A DNA stretch of 64,000 nt from Gonapodya sp. JEL0774 (Eukaryota; Monoblepharomycota; Monoblepharidomycetes; Monoblepharidales; Gonapodyaceae). Below the pieces are notes generated by a model that did no database searches, was not told the DNA's origin, and saw nothing but the letters and a program-made list of their open reading frames with translations. Every line of letters starts with the position of its first letter. Positions within the stretch are counted from its first letter, which is position 1. A program made the position numbers and the translations under genes. This document shows positions 1-11,439 of the stretch, one piece after another. The stretch covers positions 276,029-340,028 of the forward strand of contig JADIIX010000004.1 in NCBI GenBank assembly GCA_027604505.1. Reading direction: 5' to 3'.

Positions 1-2063
1 GACGCTTGTTCTCGAGGGAAATGTCGGACATGAGCTTTTCGTTGCGTTCTTCTTTTTTCTTCATTTCTTCGACTTGTTCCTGGGGGGTTGGGAGTGGGAG
101 TGGCAAGACGGACGTGTGGACGTGGGGAGGGGAGAGGGGACAGAAGACAGTGGTTCGTAAAGAAGATTGAAGGATCCTAGGTGTAGGAAACTGTCCCTTC
201 TCCGTCCTTTCCGTCCTTGAGCTTTTTGCACACCAACCCCCCATCCAAAGCCACCTCACCCCCTCCCCACCCCCCCTCCCCCGCCGCCCCCACCCACGCC
301 AATCCCGCCCAATCCCACCCCACCCCCGCCCCCAACCCACCTTCAACGAATTAATCAACGCCAAATTATTCAACGTGATATCGTTGTAATAGTTCTTAAT
401 CTCCGCGAACTGCCTCTCGTGCATCTTCACCATGGCGACCACCTGCCCGTTCTTCCGCTCCTCAATCTCATGGACCTCGGCCTTGCGGCGCACCTCCATC
501 TCGTCTCTGACCGCCTTCGCGCGCCTCTCGTACTTGGCCACCATCTCGCCGGCCCTTCGCTCGTAGTCTGCTCGGAGGGCCGATATCTCCGCGTCGTGGT
601 CCCGCCGGAGGGAGCGGACGGACTCGGCGTGGGAGGTTTCGAGGGACCGGTGGGCAAGGCGGAGGTGGCGTTTGTCGGCGTGGAGGTGGGACAGGGAGGC
701 CGTGTGTTGGGCAGAGGTGGTGTCGAGGTGGTGGAGGTGGGAGGTTTGGAGGTGGGCCAGGCTGGTTTGGTACTCGTAGAGGAGGTGCTTGACTTTTTGT
801 TTGTAGAGCTGGAGGGGGAGGGGGGGGGGGGGGGGGGNNNNNNNNNNNNNNNNNNNNNNNNNNNNNNNNNNNNNNNNNNNNNNNNNNNNNNNNNNNNNNN
901 NNNNNNNNTAGGAGTTGGAGGGGGTTGCGAGGGCACACGAACAGGTTCATAGTTCCTCTGCGAGACTCCAGAGCGACATGTCGCACGACCTTCCCGTTCG
1001 CCCTTCATTCGTACACTGGGATGTCCACGGTCCCGCACCACGGTGTGTTTCCACCCGTTTAGTGTTGGTAACGGTATGCACAACACCGGCACATCGGCAC
1101 ACTCCGCATTTCATACCAGCACACACACACACACACAAACTCCATTCCCTTTCCCCACCCCAACCCTCCCTCAAGCTGCCCATCGGCCCCAAGCCCCCCC
1201 CCCCCCCCCACCCGGAAACACCGGCCCCCCCCAACACCCCATACCCACCTTCACCTCCTCTGCCCACCTCTCCTCCGCCTCTTCCTTGTCCCTGTCCCTG
1301 TCCTCTGCGGCAACGCGGGCCGTTTCAAGGTCGGCGAGGGCGAGGTGGAGGAAGTGGTGGAGTTTGTCCTTCGTGAGGGGGGGGTGGGGGAGGGGATGGG
1401 GAGTGGAGAAGACCGGAGGGTGAGAAGAGGGATAAGGAGGGTACGGTAGGCGAGCGCGAGTGCCTACGGGGACACGATTGAGCAGAAGGAGGAGTGCACG
1501 ACCGTATCCGTCCGCAAAGCGACACGTTTATCGCCAGTGCACTTTCAGACCATGTCCAGGACCGTGTCCGTCCATCTAGGATAACATTCCTCGCAAACGC
1601 ACTATTTAGACCACGTCCAGGACCATGTCCGTCCACCAAGTGACACGTTCATCGCCAGTGCACAAAGGTCCATGAAGCCAAAGGGTAAGTTGGTTCAACG
1701 GGCCATCCCATCCGGCTAATACGGATCGCTCTTGCTCCGCACGGGGTGGCAAAGCCCGCACCAACGCGCTGTCCTTGGAAGACGCTGGGGCGGGTGCCTC
1801 ACCTTTTCAATCTGGAAGAAGTTCCTCTGCTCCCTCTCTTCGTCTGCGATCTTCTTTGCCTTTGCAATCTCTGCGATGAGGACATCTCTTGAGAATTCCT
1901 GGGCGGGAAGAGCAGGGTTTGCATTCTGGGCAGGAGCGGAGGATTGGGCAGGGGGATTGGAAGGGGCGGAGTTGGGCTTTGACTTGGTGGACTTTGCGGA
2001 TTGGGGTTTGGGGGCCGAGGCAGAGTTGGGTTTTGAATTTGGTTTCGAAGGAGGTTTAGAGGA
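1..2063 (-). CDS. DRC4: Dynein regulatory complex subunit 4 (DRC4/GAS8), 5' part, cut by window edge
   Basis: Structural coiled-coil subunit of the nexin-dynein regulatory complex, which links outer doublet microtubules of motile axonemes. Four exons were read on the minus strand: 2063-1803 (Ser/Pro/Lys-rich leader, then the conserved block with [14 protein letters not shown]), 1368-1249 ([15 protein letters not shown] and [12 protein letters not shown]), 808-341 ([14 protein letters not shown] through [11 protein letters not shown] to [17 protein letters not shown]) and 79-1 ([15 protein letters not shown], running off the window). These blocks follow animal GAS8 in order. The first exon is unresolved: the acceptor before base 2063 is clear, but the ATG must lie in a small upstream exon, perhaps near 2160. 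An assembly gap and a tandem repeat sit in introns, not in coding sequence. Codons are strongly C/G-ending. Family call is firm; the 5' end is not. Confidence 0.88.
838..908. other. Assembly gap (71 N) next to an 18-G run
   Basis: Seventy-one unknown bases directly follow a run of 18 G at 820-837. The gap falls inside the DRC4 intron between the exons ending at 1249 and starting at 808, so no coding sequence appears lost. The G run on this strand, with more G blocks at 814-818, would stall sequencing and could form a G-quadruplex. Confidence 0.95.
1500..1663. repeat. Imperfect 60-bp tandem repeat, about 2.7 copies, in a DRC4 intron
   Basis: Three consecutive units begin at 1500 (60 bases), 1560 (61 bases) and 1621 (43 bases, truncated). 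Each opens with a variant of GACCrTrTCCGTCC, continues with a GACACGTTyATCGCCAGTGCAC-like half in units 1 and 3, and units 1 and 2 end with GACCAyGTCCAG. Unit 2 is the most diverged. The array lies in the intron between the exons at 1803 and 1368. No function is evident. Confidence 0.85.
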
Positions 2064-2634
2064 CTGGGAGAAGGGGGAGAAGGGGGAGTGGGGGGAGGGG
2101 CAGAGGGGGAGAGGGGAGTCAGCGAGTGGACAGCGGACCCGAGTGGGAGACACAGACCATTGCAGGCCACAGGAGGGGCGGACTGTGGGAGACAGTGGAC
2201 TCAGGAGGCGCACAGTGTGGGAGACACTCTAATGCTGTGGCTGTCTCTCTCTCTCTCTGTGCTGATCGATGGGAGACACGGACTAACCCTTCCACGCACC
2301 CTGCACTCAGCTCGACCACAGCACTCCGCTGTCTTCGCATCATCAACCACCTCCGCCCGCACATCCACGTATTGTCCATGTTATATATAATACCATCTAT
2401 AAATGAGCATAAAGACTGTTTTGAATGATGTACACAACGGAGAGAACTGGAACTGACCAAAAGCCTCAAGCAAATTAATCGCAAGCGTTGGAGACGTAGC
2501 GTGATCATATATAAACAGGAAACCCCCCCAAACGAGATTCCCCAGATTCCGCGCCAAAAAAACCCTCAACCTCGACCAACCAACCTACCAAGATCCTCTC
2601 CGCCGCTCGCTCGATCCCCGCGCATCCTCATAAT
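2064..2634. other. Intergenic region between DRC4 and the CaMK-type kinase
   Basis: This holds the unresolved first exon and promoter of DRC4 and the 3' flank of the kinase. It includes a short CT-dinucleotide run near 2242-2256 and AT-richer DNA around 2380-2530. No other gene was recognised. Confidence 0.5.
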
Positions 2635-5600
2635 TTACACCGTCAAACCACGCGGCCCAAACCCCCAACTCGGCTCGTCGCCTTCCCCCTCACCCTCACC
2701 CTCCCCCACCATCTCCCTCTCCGTCTTAGCTCCCCCCACCCCACCCCCATTCACCACCAACCCCACCCCCACCCCACCACGCAGCACCACCCTCCACCCC
2801 GCCTTCCCCTTTTCCCTCGCGCTCCTCCTATTACTCGCGAACCTCTCGCTCAGATCCGGCAAGTTCGCCACGTCCTCTTCCACTCCCAGATCTCGGTCCG
2901 CCTGCGCCACCACCCCGAGCACTCCCGCCCGACGAATACTGTCTCGGGACAGAGTCGATTTGTGGATCGACGGGTCCACCGAGCTCGAAGAACGGTGCGT
3001 CGGGTAGATTGGGTCAGGGAACGTCGAGGGGGAAGGGGACGTGGACGGGTCCTGGTGTTCGTCGTGGGGTTGGTCGGGTTCGCCAAGGCCTGCCGGTTGT
3101 TGGTCGTGGGCGTGATCAACAAGGGCAAGGCCGGGGTCAGGGGTCAGGTCACCCGTGGCCATTCGCGACATGGACAGGGACAGTGGGGAGTCGGGGGACG
3201 TCAAGCCTTCTCCAACAATGTGCGCGGCACCTGCACCTGCATCTGCTCCTACGCTATCCGACTCCCCGACCGTCACGGAGGCGACCGACGAGTCCACGAC
3301 CACAGTGAGCCCACCATCCGGGACCTGGTCCAGGTCCAGGTCCGCGTACGACGAGTGCACATCCTCCTCCGCCCCGGCCCCGATCCCGGCCCCCGCGTCC
3401 ACATCGTCCGCTGATATCGGCGGCAGAGACAGCGGCGACGCGGGGCCGGTGACCGAGACCGGCGATTGCATGGACGACACGATCGACGAGTCCGAGCTGT
3501 GCGGCGTGAGAGAACCGTGTGTCACTGTTGGGGTCGGTGAACCGTGACCAGAACCGTGCCCGTGGCTCAGCGCAGCAGCCCCGCCCGAAGACCGTGTTTG
3601 CAACGACGACTCGGAACTCTGTGCAGCGAGTCGACCACGCTGGATGATTGAGGATGGGGCCTTCCCGGACAAGGAAGAGATGGAGGGGTCCGATCCGTGG
3701 GGGGTGAGTCTGCCGCGGGGGAGTGAGGAGGGAGGAGATCTGGGCTTGACGGACGGGGACACCGGCGCCGTGGACGAGGAGAATGAGGATGACGAGGACG
3801 ACGAGGAAGACGTGATCGCGGCGTGGGCAAGGAGGTGGAGCGGGAGCGGGGACGGTGGCCGCGGAGAAGGTGTCGGGGTCGGGGGGGACACCGCAGCCGT
3901 ACCCGACGACTTTGTCGACGACAGGGATCCTTGCGAGAGGGGAACAATCTTCCTCGACGGTGCGCGTTGCGGAACGGGCACGGTGTAGGCAGGGGTCGGC
4001 GTCCACTGGGGATCGGCCTTGGTGTGCGCGTCCACGTTGAGTTGCCGGAGGTACTCCAAGTAGCCGGCCGGAGTGTACTGAAATGAAAGAGAGACCGCAC
4101 TCGTCAGAACCAACCGCGTCTTGTGAACCGAAAAAAAACGCCACAAACGACAACCGGCACACGGCACGCTGTGGAACGCTTCCATCATCCCCACACACCC
4201 CACACCCCCGCCCGACCCCCACCTTGACGATCCAGGGATGACGCAACAACTCATGTGCAGACAAGCGGTGGTCCGGGTACGTGCTCATGCACTTGCGGAC
4301 AAAGTCCTTGGCGAGGTTGGAGATGGGGTCCCAGGCGGGTGAGTCGAAGTTGTAGTCACCGCGCACCACGCGGTCCGTGAGCGTGGCGTGGTCGGGGGCG
4401 TCGACAAAGGGACCGTAGCCTACGAAGAGTGAGTCTGGGGTGTGACCGGTGATGGAAAGGGGAAGGACGTGCGATCAGGATCAGGTGAGCAAATGGGGTC
4501 ACCCACGTTGCGTGCCAACCAACAGTAATCAAGCGACCAACGAACGCACACGTCACGGTCCCCAACGCGTAGATGTCCACTTTGGTATCATACGGCTGCC
4601 TCATGAGCACTTCTGGCGCCGTATACCCAGGCGATCCGCACACCGTACTCAACATGTTGCGGTTGGTGTCGATGACCTGGGCGATGCCAAAGTCCACGAT
4701 GGTCAGCGGGGCGTCTGGTCGATCGGTTTTGAAAAGGAGGTTCTCGGGTTTGATGTCCCGGTGCACGATTCCCAAGTCGTGGAGATACGCGAGGGCGTTG
4801 CAGACCTTGTGGAAAGGGAGACAATAGGGTTCGTAGGGTTGGGATCGGAGGGCGTTTTACAAGAAAAGGGGGGGGGGGAGGGAGGGCAAGGAGTGACTCA
4901 CCGTCGCGATAATCACCGCAGCTTCCCGCTCCGTGAAAGAGTTTGTTTTATGTATGTTCACAATTTTGTCAAAGAGTTCGCCGCCAGTCGCTGTGTGAGA
5001 AGAAGGGAATGAGGTATCTCAACGAGAGCGGTGGTCGCATAATGAGGGCGAATCATGCTCACCCAATTCGAAAATCATGTAAAATGCGTCAGAAGTCTCG
5101 AAAAAATCGAAGATGGATATGATGTTTTCGTGGCTGGCAAAACCGGCAAAACCGTGTTCAACAAATGAACCGGAACTTGAGGTGCACTCTTGTGCTTCCG
5201 TCGAACCCACCTTATGTTTCTCAAAACTGACACTTCTTTGTAGACCATCTCTTCAAATTTGAAGCTGAGAGGATACCAAGATCGACATACGATGATTCCC
5301 ACGAATTTAATAGAAGACATTCCCCAAGCGCGAAGCGGCCAAAACCACCACCACCACAAAACTCACTGCTTCAAATGGCGTTTTTGAATTATTTTTGCAG
5401 CGTATTTCTTTCCGGTGGGAATGTGGGTGCATCTCTTTACGACTCCATATGTTCCCTCCCCTGAATGAATTCAATCCGGACACATGTTCGGGCAGCTTCA
5501 CGACACGGGCAAGGGGAGCACCACGAAGCTTACCGAGCGACGATTCGATCCTGTATTCGTCCCTTTTTGTGCGCACTGGTGGTGGTGCGGGTGATGGGTC

Positions 5601-5765
5601 AACCTTTGGTTGGGGATCGGGAACTCTCAACGTCACCATTCTGGGAGGTTTCGACAGGTCTTGGACGAGAGACCGCGGACGCTCATTTGATGATCGTTTG
5701 GGTGAAGGTTTCCGTTTGCGCTGAAAGACTGTCTTGAGAATGGCGAAACAGTTCATCACCGTCAT
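2635..5765 (-). CDS. CaMK-family serine/threonine protein kinase with long Ser/Pro-rich tail
   Basis: Phosphorylates Ser/Thr residues, probably in calcium/calmodulin-type signalling. The start chosen is the ATG at 5765, giving a basic leader, then the kinase domain in order: glycine loop GEGTYGVV, lysine motif KKYAAKII, HENIISIFDFFET, GGELFDKI, catalytic loop IVHRDIKPENLL, metal-binding DFG in TIVDFGIAQV, activation segment CGSPGYTAPEVL, and subdomain XI in HRLSAHELLRHPWIVK. All catalytic residues are present. Several introns cut the kinase domain; the glycine loop exon only reads correctly after a small frame change at its splice. The tail after YTPAGYLEYLRQL is about 490 residues of Ser/Pro/Thr- and Asp-rich low complexity, ending in an EGEGEGEG run; no calmodulin-binding helix was picked out. 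DNA is very GC-rich, as in neighbouring DRC4. A flagellar role is only guesswork from that neighbour. Confidence 0.85.
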
Positions 5766-6306
5766 GCGTCCCGTGGGAGGTCGGAAGAGAGCGCGGGCAA
5801 GAATCCAGTCGCGTTTTGTTGGGAGAACTGATGGAGACTGAAAGCGGCGAAGAAAGACAACTTGCTGAGGGTGAGCGAGTTTGAATCGCAACAGGCAAAG
5901 CAAAGGAAGGTTGTCAGTCAACCAATATATTATTGGTCACCGGGGTGTGTATATTTGAAAAGCAAACGCACAAACAGGCACCAGCGGACCTGTCACTTCA
6001 CTAAAAAAAACCTGCAGAAAAATAATGGATAGCTTTGCTGATGATTTAATGGCACAAGAATGATACAAGAACAAAATGAATGTGAGCTTTCCGCTGTCTG
6101 AAACCTGCAAACCCGCGGCAGCATGCAATTCGCCAAAATTTGTGACCCAAAATGTCTTTGTGACCATCAGAATCGGCCAGAGGATACTCAACAGCTAATA
6201 ATTGTCGTCCAGTGAAAGGGTTCAAACCATACCATTAATTCGAATTCACATTCTGATCATCTCTCACCACTCTCAATAAAACTATCACCAGACATACTTT
6301 CCAACA
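5766..6306. promoter_or_regulatory. Divergent promoter region between kinase and SDR-like gene
   Basis: About 540 bases separate the two divergently read start codons. The sequence is AT-rich compared with the kinase gene. I see no gene and no regulator site I would name. Confidence 0.4.
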
Positions 6307-7271
6307 ATGGGTGATCCGTCTCAGCCAGTCATCCTCATCAGTGAAGTCGCCAGTGGACTCGGTCTCGCCTGTACCGAAGGTGAGTCCGATTACACGGCAT
6401 TCGAGAGGTGGTGCTCCCCGGGATCTACGGACGATTTTACGGATTTCGCTTGTGAGGGTATCTGCAAGACAAGGTGCTTTTGGGCTGGATATGTCTGTGC
6501 GACAACAGATGATGTCGGTTCGGAACATCCCTCGTTCCGACAGTTGTCACTTGCTCGTTCAAAACTTTACTGAGACACGTGCGACGGTCAGTCGCAATCC
6601 GCCAGTTCAAGTACAACGTCGTCGGAATCTCGCCTGATGCGTCTGCTGGTCTTCAACCGCTCCTCAACTCATCCAGTCTGCACTTCGTTCAGGGGGAAGT
6701 ATCAGACACTTCAGTACACCAGGAAGCGATTGAAATAGCAATGGATGAGGTAAGTGTGAGGAAATTTTCAATCATCTCCTCTGTTGAATGCCTTTCAATA
6801 CATAAATCGAATATTCGTGATACAAGTGGGGCCACATTGACGCAGTTGTGCTTATTCCTGATGGAAACTCAGCTTCGCTGAAGGAGTTGTTATCGTCACT
6901 CCTCGAGAAAGTGAGATGCAGTTTGGAACATGAATCGCGCCTGTCGATACTTGGAAAATGAACGAACTTTCCCGTCCACAACCCTCAAGCTTGAGAATTC
7001 ACAGTTGCCGGACAACACTGGTCGAATCATCATCATCTCCGAAGGGCTTGAGCAGGACTTGAAGTGTGAGTACCAGCCAGGTCATCCACTTTGTGGTGAC
7101 ATCATTTTGAGGAATGCTCTCGTCGTCATTTTAGCACATGTCGAGTCTATCACTTCGTCCAACCCGAAACTTGTGCACGCCTTTGTAAGCAAGAATGGGA
7201 GTCACGCTCATGTTGCAAAAGCAATCGTAGAAATGGCAGCAGGTGGTCTCAAGAAGAGGGGAAATTTGTGA
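6307..7271 (+). CDS. Divergent short-chain dehydrogenase/reductase-like protein, probably lacking the active site
   Basis: A Rossmann-fold protein related to fungal YIR035C-type short-chain dehydrogenases, as judged from the N-terminal strand-loop-helix PVILISEVASGLGLACTE, the next strand YNVVGIS and the acidic-loop segment HFVQGEVSDTSV. Exons join as ...LACTE/VAIRQFKYNVVGIS... (acceptor at about 6594), ...EIAMDE/WGHIDAVV..., and a last exon from LPDNTGRIIIISEGLEQD to the stop. The first glycine of the usual GxxxGxG nucleotide-binding motif reads as Glu, and no YxxxK catalytic pair follows the IIIISEG strand. So either it binds a ligand without catalysis or I have mis-spliced an exon. The middle introns are longer (over 100 bases) than typical here. 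Confidence 0.55.
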
Positions 7272-7563
7272 GGCATAGAAAATGGGACAACGATGAAACC
7301 CCCATGATAATAGTAGTACTATATAGCGCCGATACACGGTAAATTTTAACGTGGACAATCTGAATCATTCGCATGGTGAATTTCTCTGCGGAATTATATT
7401 CTTGAACTATTAGGATCCGACAACGGGTGCTCGGTGATATCCTCCGAAACTTATTTGAGCATCATCATAAACTCCACCATTCACCTGAACTATTCTCAAC
7501 GTCAATTTCGGACCTCTCGCCCTCTTCTCCAATCGCTTCTCGACGTCCCCGTTTTGGAACAAA

Positions 7564-10523
7564 ATGAGCTGTGCAAACCACAACAATTGCCCGGTGGGCA
7601 CATCTCCAGACCTTGAGGAGCTATCCGCCCCCGCTCCTCTGCATACCAACGGAAATATTCACTACGACCTTGATCCAGAAGATTTGCAAGTCGGCGTTGA
7701 AGTCATCCCAGGGTCAAACCTAAAACTCAGGAGCCGGAGGTGACTCGTCGTGTTCTTCAGATCAGTCTTTCCCAGTTGACTCAACTCCCACCGCCACCCC
7801 TTCAGATGGTTCAATGACTCGTCAGTACTTACTTCCCTCCAAGATTTCATACTCGCTTCTTTTTCTCATTAAGGGGTTTAATGTAGGCATGACGTTGGAA
7901 TGACTGCACTCTATATCGAGCGTTACCTAAATTACGGAATTACTCGGTGAGACCTTTCAGGAGATCGCGATGGAGTTTTCGTATTTGACTCATCCATCGG
8001 GTTTCCAACAGGGAAGAACTTCAGAGTGACAAACCCATCATCGGTATTGGTGAGTTGTTGCAACAACATGCACTTACAACACAAAGCTCAGCCTTTTTTC
8101 ACGATTTTGTTTTTCAATATCTGAAAGCTCAAACTGGCTCAGATCTGTCCCCTTGCAATCGCCACCACACTATCCTGGCATCCCGTTTACGAGACGGAAT
8201 CCGTGCTGCCGGAGGTGTGCCTCTCGAATTCCCCGTACACCCGATTCAGGTCAGCCATTATGCATGCTTTGCCCCGGGTCAAAACGCAACTCGTTGACTT
8301 CTGTTGAATCCGATTCGACTATCTTCCCCAGGAAACTGGCAAGCGACCCACCGCCGCGTTGGACCGAAATCTCGCATATCTTGGCCTCGTCGAGGTGCTC
8401 CATGGCTATCCCCTTGACGGTGTTATCCTGACAACTGGCTGCGATAAGGTTTGTTCCTTTTGACATCAATTATACGCGGCCATCCTCACTGCCGGTTGTT
8501 ATGCTTCTACAGACCACCCCTGCTATGCTTATGGGAGCTGCTAGTAAGACTTGAACTCCTTCGAGTCTCTTTCAATACCTTTACTTACCTCGACGAATGT
8601 GTATCGACGCAGCGGTCAACATTCCCTCTATTGTGTTTTCTGGGGGACCTATGCTTGATGGTTACTACAAGGGTGAACTCGCAGGCAGCGGAACTATCGT
8701 GTGGAAGGCGTAAGTTTCGACAATGAGTAGATACGGTGAAAATGTGGCGACTGAAAGTCGGAATTAACCAGCCGCAAGCTCTTCGCGGCGCAAGAGATCA
8801 ATTACGACGAATACGTTGACATGGTAGCTGCCAGTTCCACCTCTGTCGGACATTGCAGTACAATGGGTACAGCATTGAGTATGAACAGTCTCGCCGAAGC
8901 GGTCGGCATGTCTCTTCCAGGGTGCGCAGCGATACCGGGTCCCTACCGACAACGAGGCCAAATGGCTTACATGACTGGAAAGTGAGTACAATATTGGATC
9001 GAGATGTGGTACATGCTGAAGTTTGGCATGTACCCCATCGCGTTTACTTTGGTGTGCGCATGGAGTAAGCTCGTCTGTTTCTCACAAACCTTTAATGTTT
9101 GCAGACGCATAGTTGAAATGGTTCGGGAAAACCTGACACCCTCCAAGATTATGACCAAAGAGGCATTCCGAAATGCTGTTGCGGCGTCATCTGCTCTGGG
9201 AGCGAGCTCCAACTGTCCCATCCACATGATGTGAGCAGTTCTTTTTCAAATTGTATACTTCCATCGGTGGATTATGCTTATTTTTTCTCTTTGCCATACC
9301 TCCTTTTCATGCAGTGCAATCGCCCGTCACATGGGAGTTGAACACAGCCTTGAAGATTGGCAAGCAGTAGGCCCAGAGATTCCTCTCCTTGTCGACTGCC
9401 AGCCGGCCGGGCGATTCCTTGGCGAGCGATTCTACCGAGCCGGAGGTGTCCCGGCAGTAATGCGGGAACTTTTGGATGCCGGCAAGATAGACGGTTCTGT
9501 CACGACGGTGACAGGGAAGACCCTTTCAGAAGATCTAGCGAGCGTAAAATTGGAGGACGTTGACCGGGAGGTGATCAGAGCTTACAACGCGCCCCTCCTG
9601 GAGCGAGCGGGCTACGTTGTCATGAGGGGGAACTTCATGAAGTGGGTTGCGCCTCTAAACTATCAGGGATGCTACCGTTTTCAAATTCTTTCCCCCTTTT
9701 TAGCTCTGGGATTCTCAAAATGTCTGTCATTGACGAGGAATTTAGAAAACGGTATCTGAGCACTCCGGACAAAGAGAATGTCCTCGATGGGACCGCAGTG
9801 GTTTTCGAAGGCACCGAGGATTACCACAAGCGCATTGAAGACCCTGCTTTGGCACTTACCGCGCACTCGATTCTTGTGATTCGCAACTCTGGTCCAGTAG
9901 GATACCCGGGATCCGCAGAAGGTATGCATGGAAGTTGCCTGGAGTTCGCCAGCAAACGGATTGTCTCATAAGTTTATCCTCCGAACAGTCGTAAACATGC
10001 AACCCCCTGCGTACCTACTTAAGCAAGGAATTTCGACCCTTCCAACCCTCGGCGATGGTCGTCAATCGGTGAGCTCGAGCATGATATGCTTCCAACAACT
10101 TGGTTGTTCCTTCCTGAGTACCTCCCTATTACTAGGGGACATCCGCATCACCTTCCATTCTCAATGTGTCCCCAGAGTCAGCTGTCGGCGGTGGCCTCGC
10201 TTTACTCAAGACTGGTGAGACACCATCCCTGGGTCTTCTTTAGTCTTGGCTCTTCAACATTTGCTCTGTACTCTGTCTCACTTTATATAGGTGACCCGAT
10301 GCGTATAGATCTCAACACTCGACGAGTGGACGTTTTAATTCCCGACGCGGAACTTGAGGAACGTCGCAAGGCGTGGACAGCGCCGAGGCTGAAGAACAAG
10401 ACCCCATGGGAAGAAATCTATCGGTCACTGGTGGGACAATTGGAGTCGGGAGGATGTTTGGAGATGGCCACTCGATATCAAAAAGTCATTGAGACAAAGG
10501 GGGAGTCGAGGCATAATCATTGA
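7564..10523 (+). CDS. IlvD/Edd-family dehydratase, sugar-acid (L-arabonate type) subgroup
   Basis: Dehydrates a polyhydroxy acid to a 2-keto-3-deoxy acid using an Fe-S cluster. The IlvD/Edd family covers dihydroxyacid dehydratase, phosphogluconate dehydratase and aldonate dehydratases. The opening [26 protein letters not shown] and [17 protein letters not shown] is typical of the arabonate/xylonate dehydratase branch rather than the branched-chain amino-acid enzyme. The three expected cluster cysteines are visible in [19 protein letters not shown] and [10 protein letters not shown]. Later landmarks are [43 protein letters not shown] and [13 protein letters not shown]. Roughly ten short introns, about 590-600 residues, the family's usual length. 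The start is an N-terminal extension from the ATG at 7564 with no obvious mitochondrial presequence, which fits a cytosolic catabolic enzyme. Substrate cannot be told from sequence alone. Confidence 0.85.
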
Positions 10524-10697
10524 CATTTCGACCGGAATTCGAGATAATCCCTCAAAGACGTCTTTGACTTTTTCCATCGAGCGGATAGGTCTTGTCGAGC
10601 GCATGATCGCATTACATAAAGAAGAGAATAAAATTATATTCCACCACAATGACGCAGATGTTTGCTCCGCCACATCTATTTTTCAATTGTCGGCAGC

Positions 10698-11339
10698 ATG
10701 TCCGCGGATGACGAATCCACATCAGAACTTTTGGAGAATGACACTCTTTCTCCGCTTCCTTCTTCATCTGGGACAGCTCCCGGAATTCTTGATCTCGGGT
10801 TCCCGACAGCACAATCTTCATCCACCCACCACTCCAGCGCACCGTCACCGTCAATGCATTCACGCAAAGGAAGTACTCTGACTTTTGCAACTTCAGCCAC
10901 TGCAATCCCAACATCTGCAGGCTCGCTCTTGTTGCCGTCTGAGCTCGATCCAACTTCACTTCGGGCGCTCAAATCCACGGCCCGAATGTCGTCCAATGCA
11001 CTTCAATTAGCACAAAAACTGCGCTCCGCAAGAGATGAGTTGATTCGGGCGACGGCCAAAACTGCGCAGTTGCAAAAACAGTATGCCGAGAGGGAAAAAG
11101 AGGTCAAGGCTATAGAGCAGGAGTGTGACGAAGCGAGGAAAGAAGTGGAGAAGTTGAACAGAGGCTTGGACGCACTGGTCAAGGAGAAGAGCAAGTGTGA
11201 GAATTGCCTGAAGGAACTCAAAGATGAGAACGCGTTCTTGGAGGCAATGCTGAAAGAAGGAGCATTTGGACCATTGGCCGGGGAACTCATCGAGAAAGAA
11301 CAATTCGCATTAGATGACAAGATAGCACTAGAGAGCTGA
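10698..11339 (+). CDS. Coiled-coil protein of unknown function
   Basis: Single-exon gene of 213 residues, starting at the ATG at 10698 (MSADDESTSELL). The first ~85 residues are Ser/Thr/Pro-rich and look disordered. From about residue 95 (LRALKSTARMSSNALQLAQK) to near the end the heptad-like spacing and charge pattern (RDELIRATAKTAQLQKQY, EVEKLNRGLDALVKEKSK, CENCLKELKDENAFLEAM) indicate a continuous coiled coil. The protein resembles small trafficking or scaffold coiled-coil proteins in shape only; no family was recognised. It lies between two metabolic enzymes on the same strand. Confidence 0.7.
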   Translation: MSADDESTSELLENDTLSPLPSSSGTAPGILDLGFPTAQSSSTHHSSAPSPSMHSRKGSTLTFATSATAIPTSAGSLLLPSELDPTSLRALKSTARMSSNALQLAQKLRSARDELIRATAKTAQLQKQYAEREKEVKAIEQECDEARKEVEKLNRGLDALVKEKSKCENCLKELKDENAFLEAMLKEGAFGPLAGELIEKEQFALDDKIALES

Positions 11340-11439
11340 TCGTTAATAATTTTGTGAAACACGGATAAAGCGGTTCGCCCACCCACCGATCCATCGCGCG
11401 GAGTTTTTGTTCCGACAGAACAACCAGCTAATCGCAATC

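Noticed and set aside
427-1267. Long proline- and glycine-rich frames on both strands around the N gap
   Set aside because: They read through the N run and G/C homopolymers; the conserved DRC4 frame explains the real exons.
2242-2256. CT dinucleotide run, and a CA run near 1119-1136
   Set aside because: Short ordinary microsatellites; no reason to attach function.
3254-4369. 371-codon minus frame overlapping the kinase tail
   Set aside because: It begins in the real kinase exon (MVRGDYNFDSPAW) but then runs through an intron; past that point it is an out-of-frame shadow of the GC-rich Ser/Pro tail.
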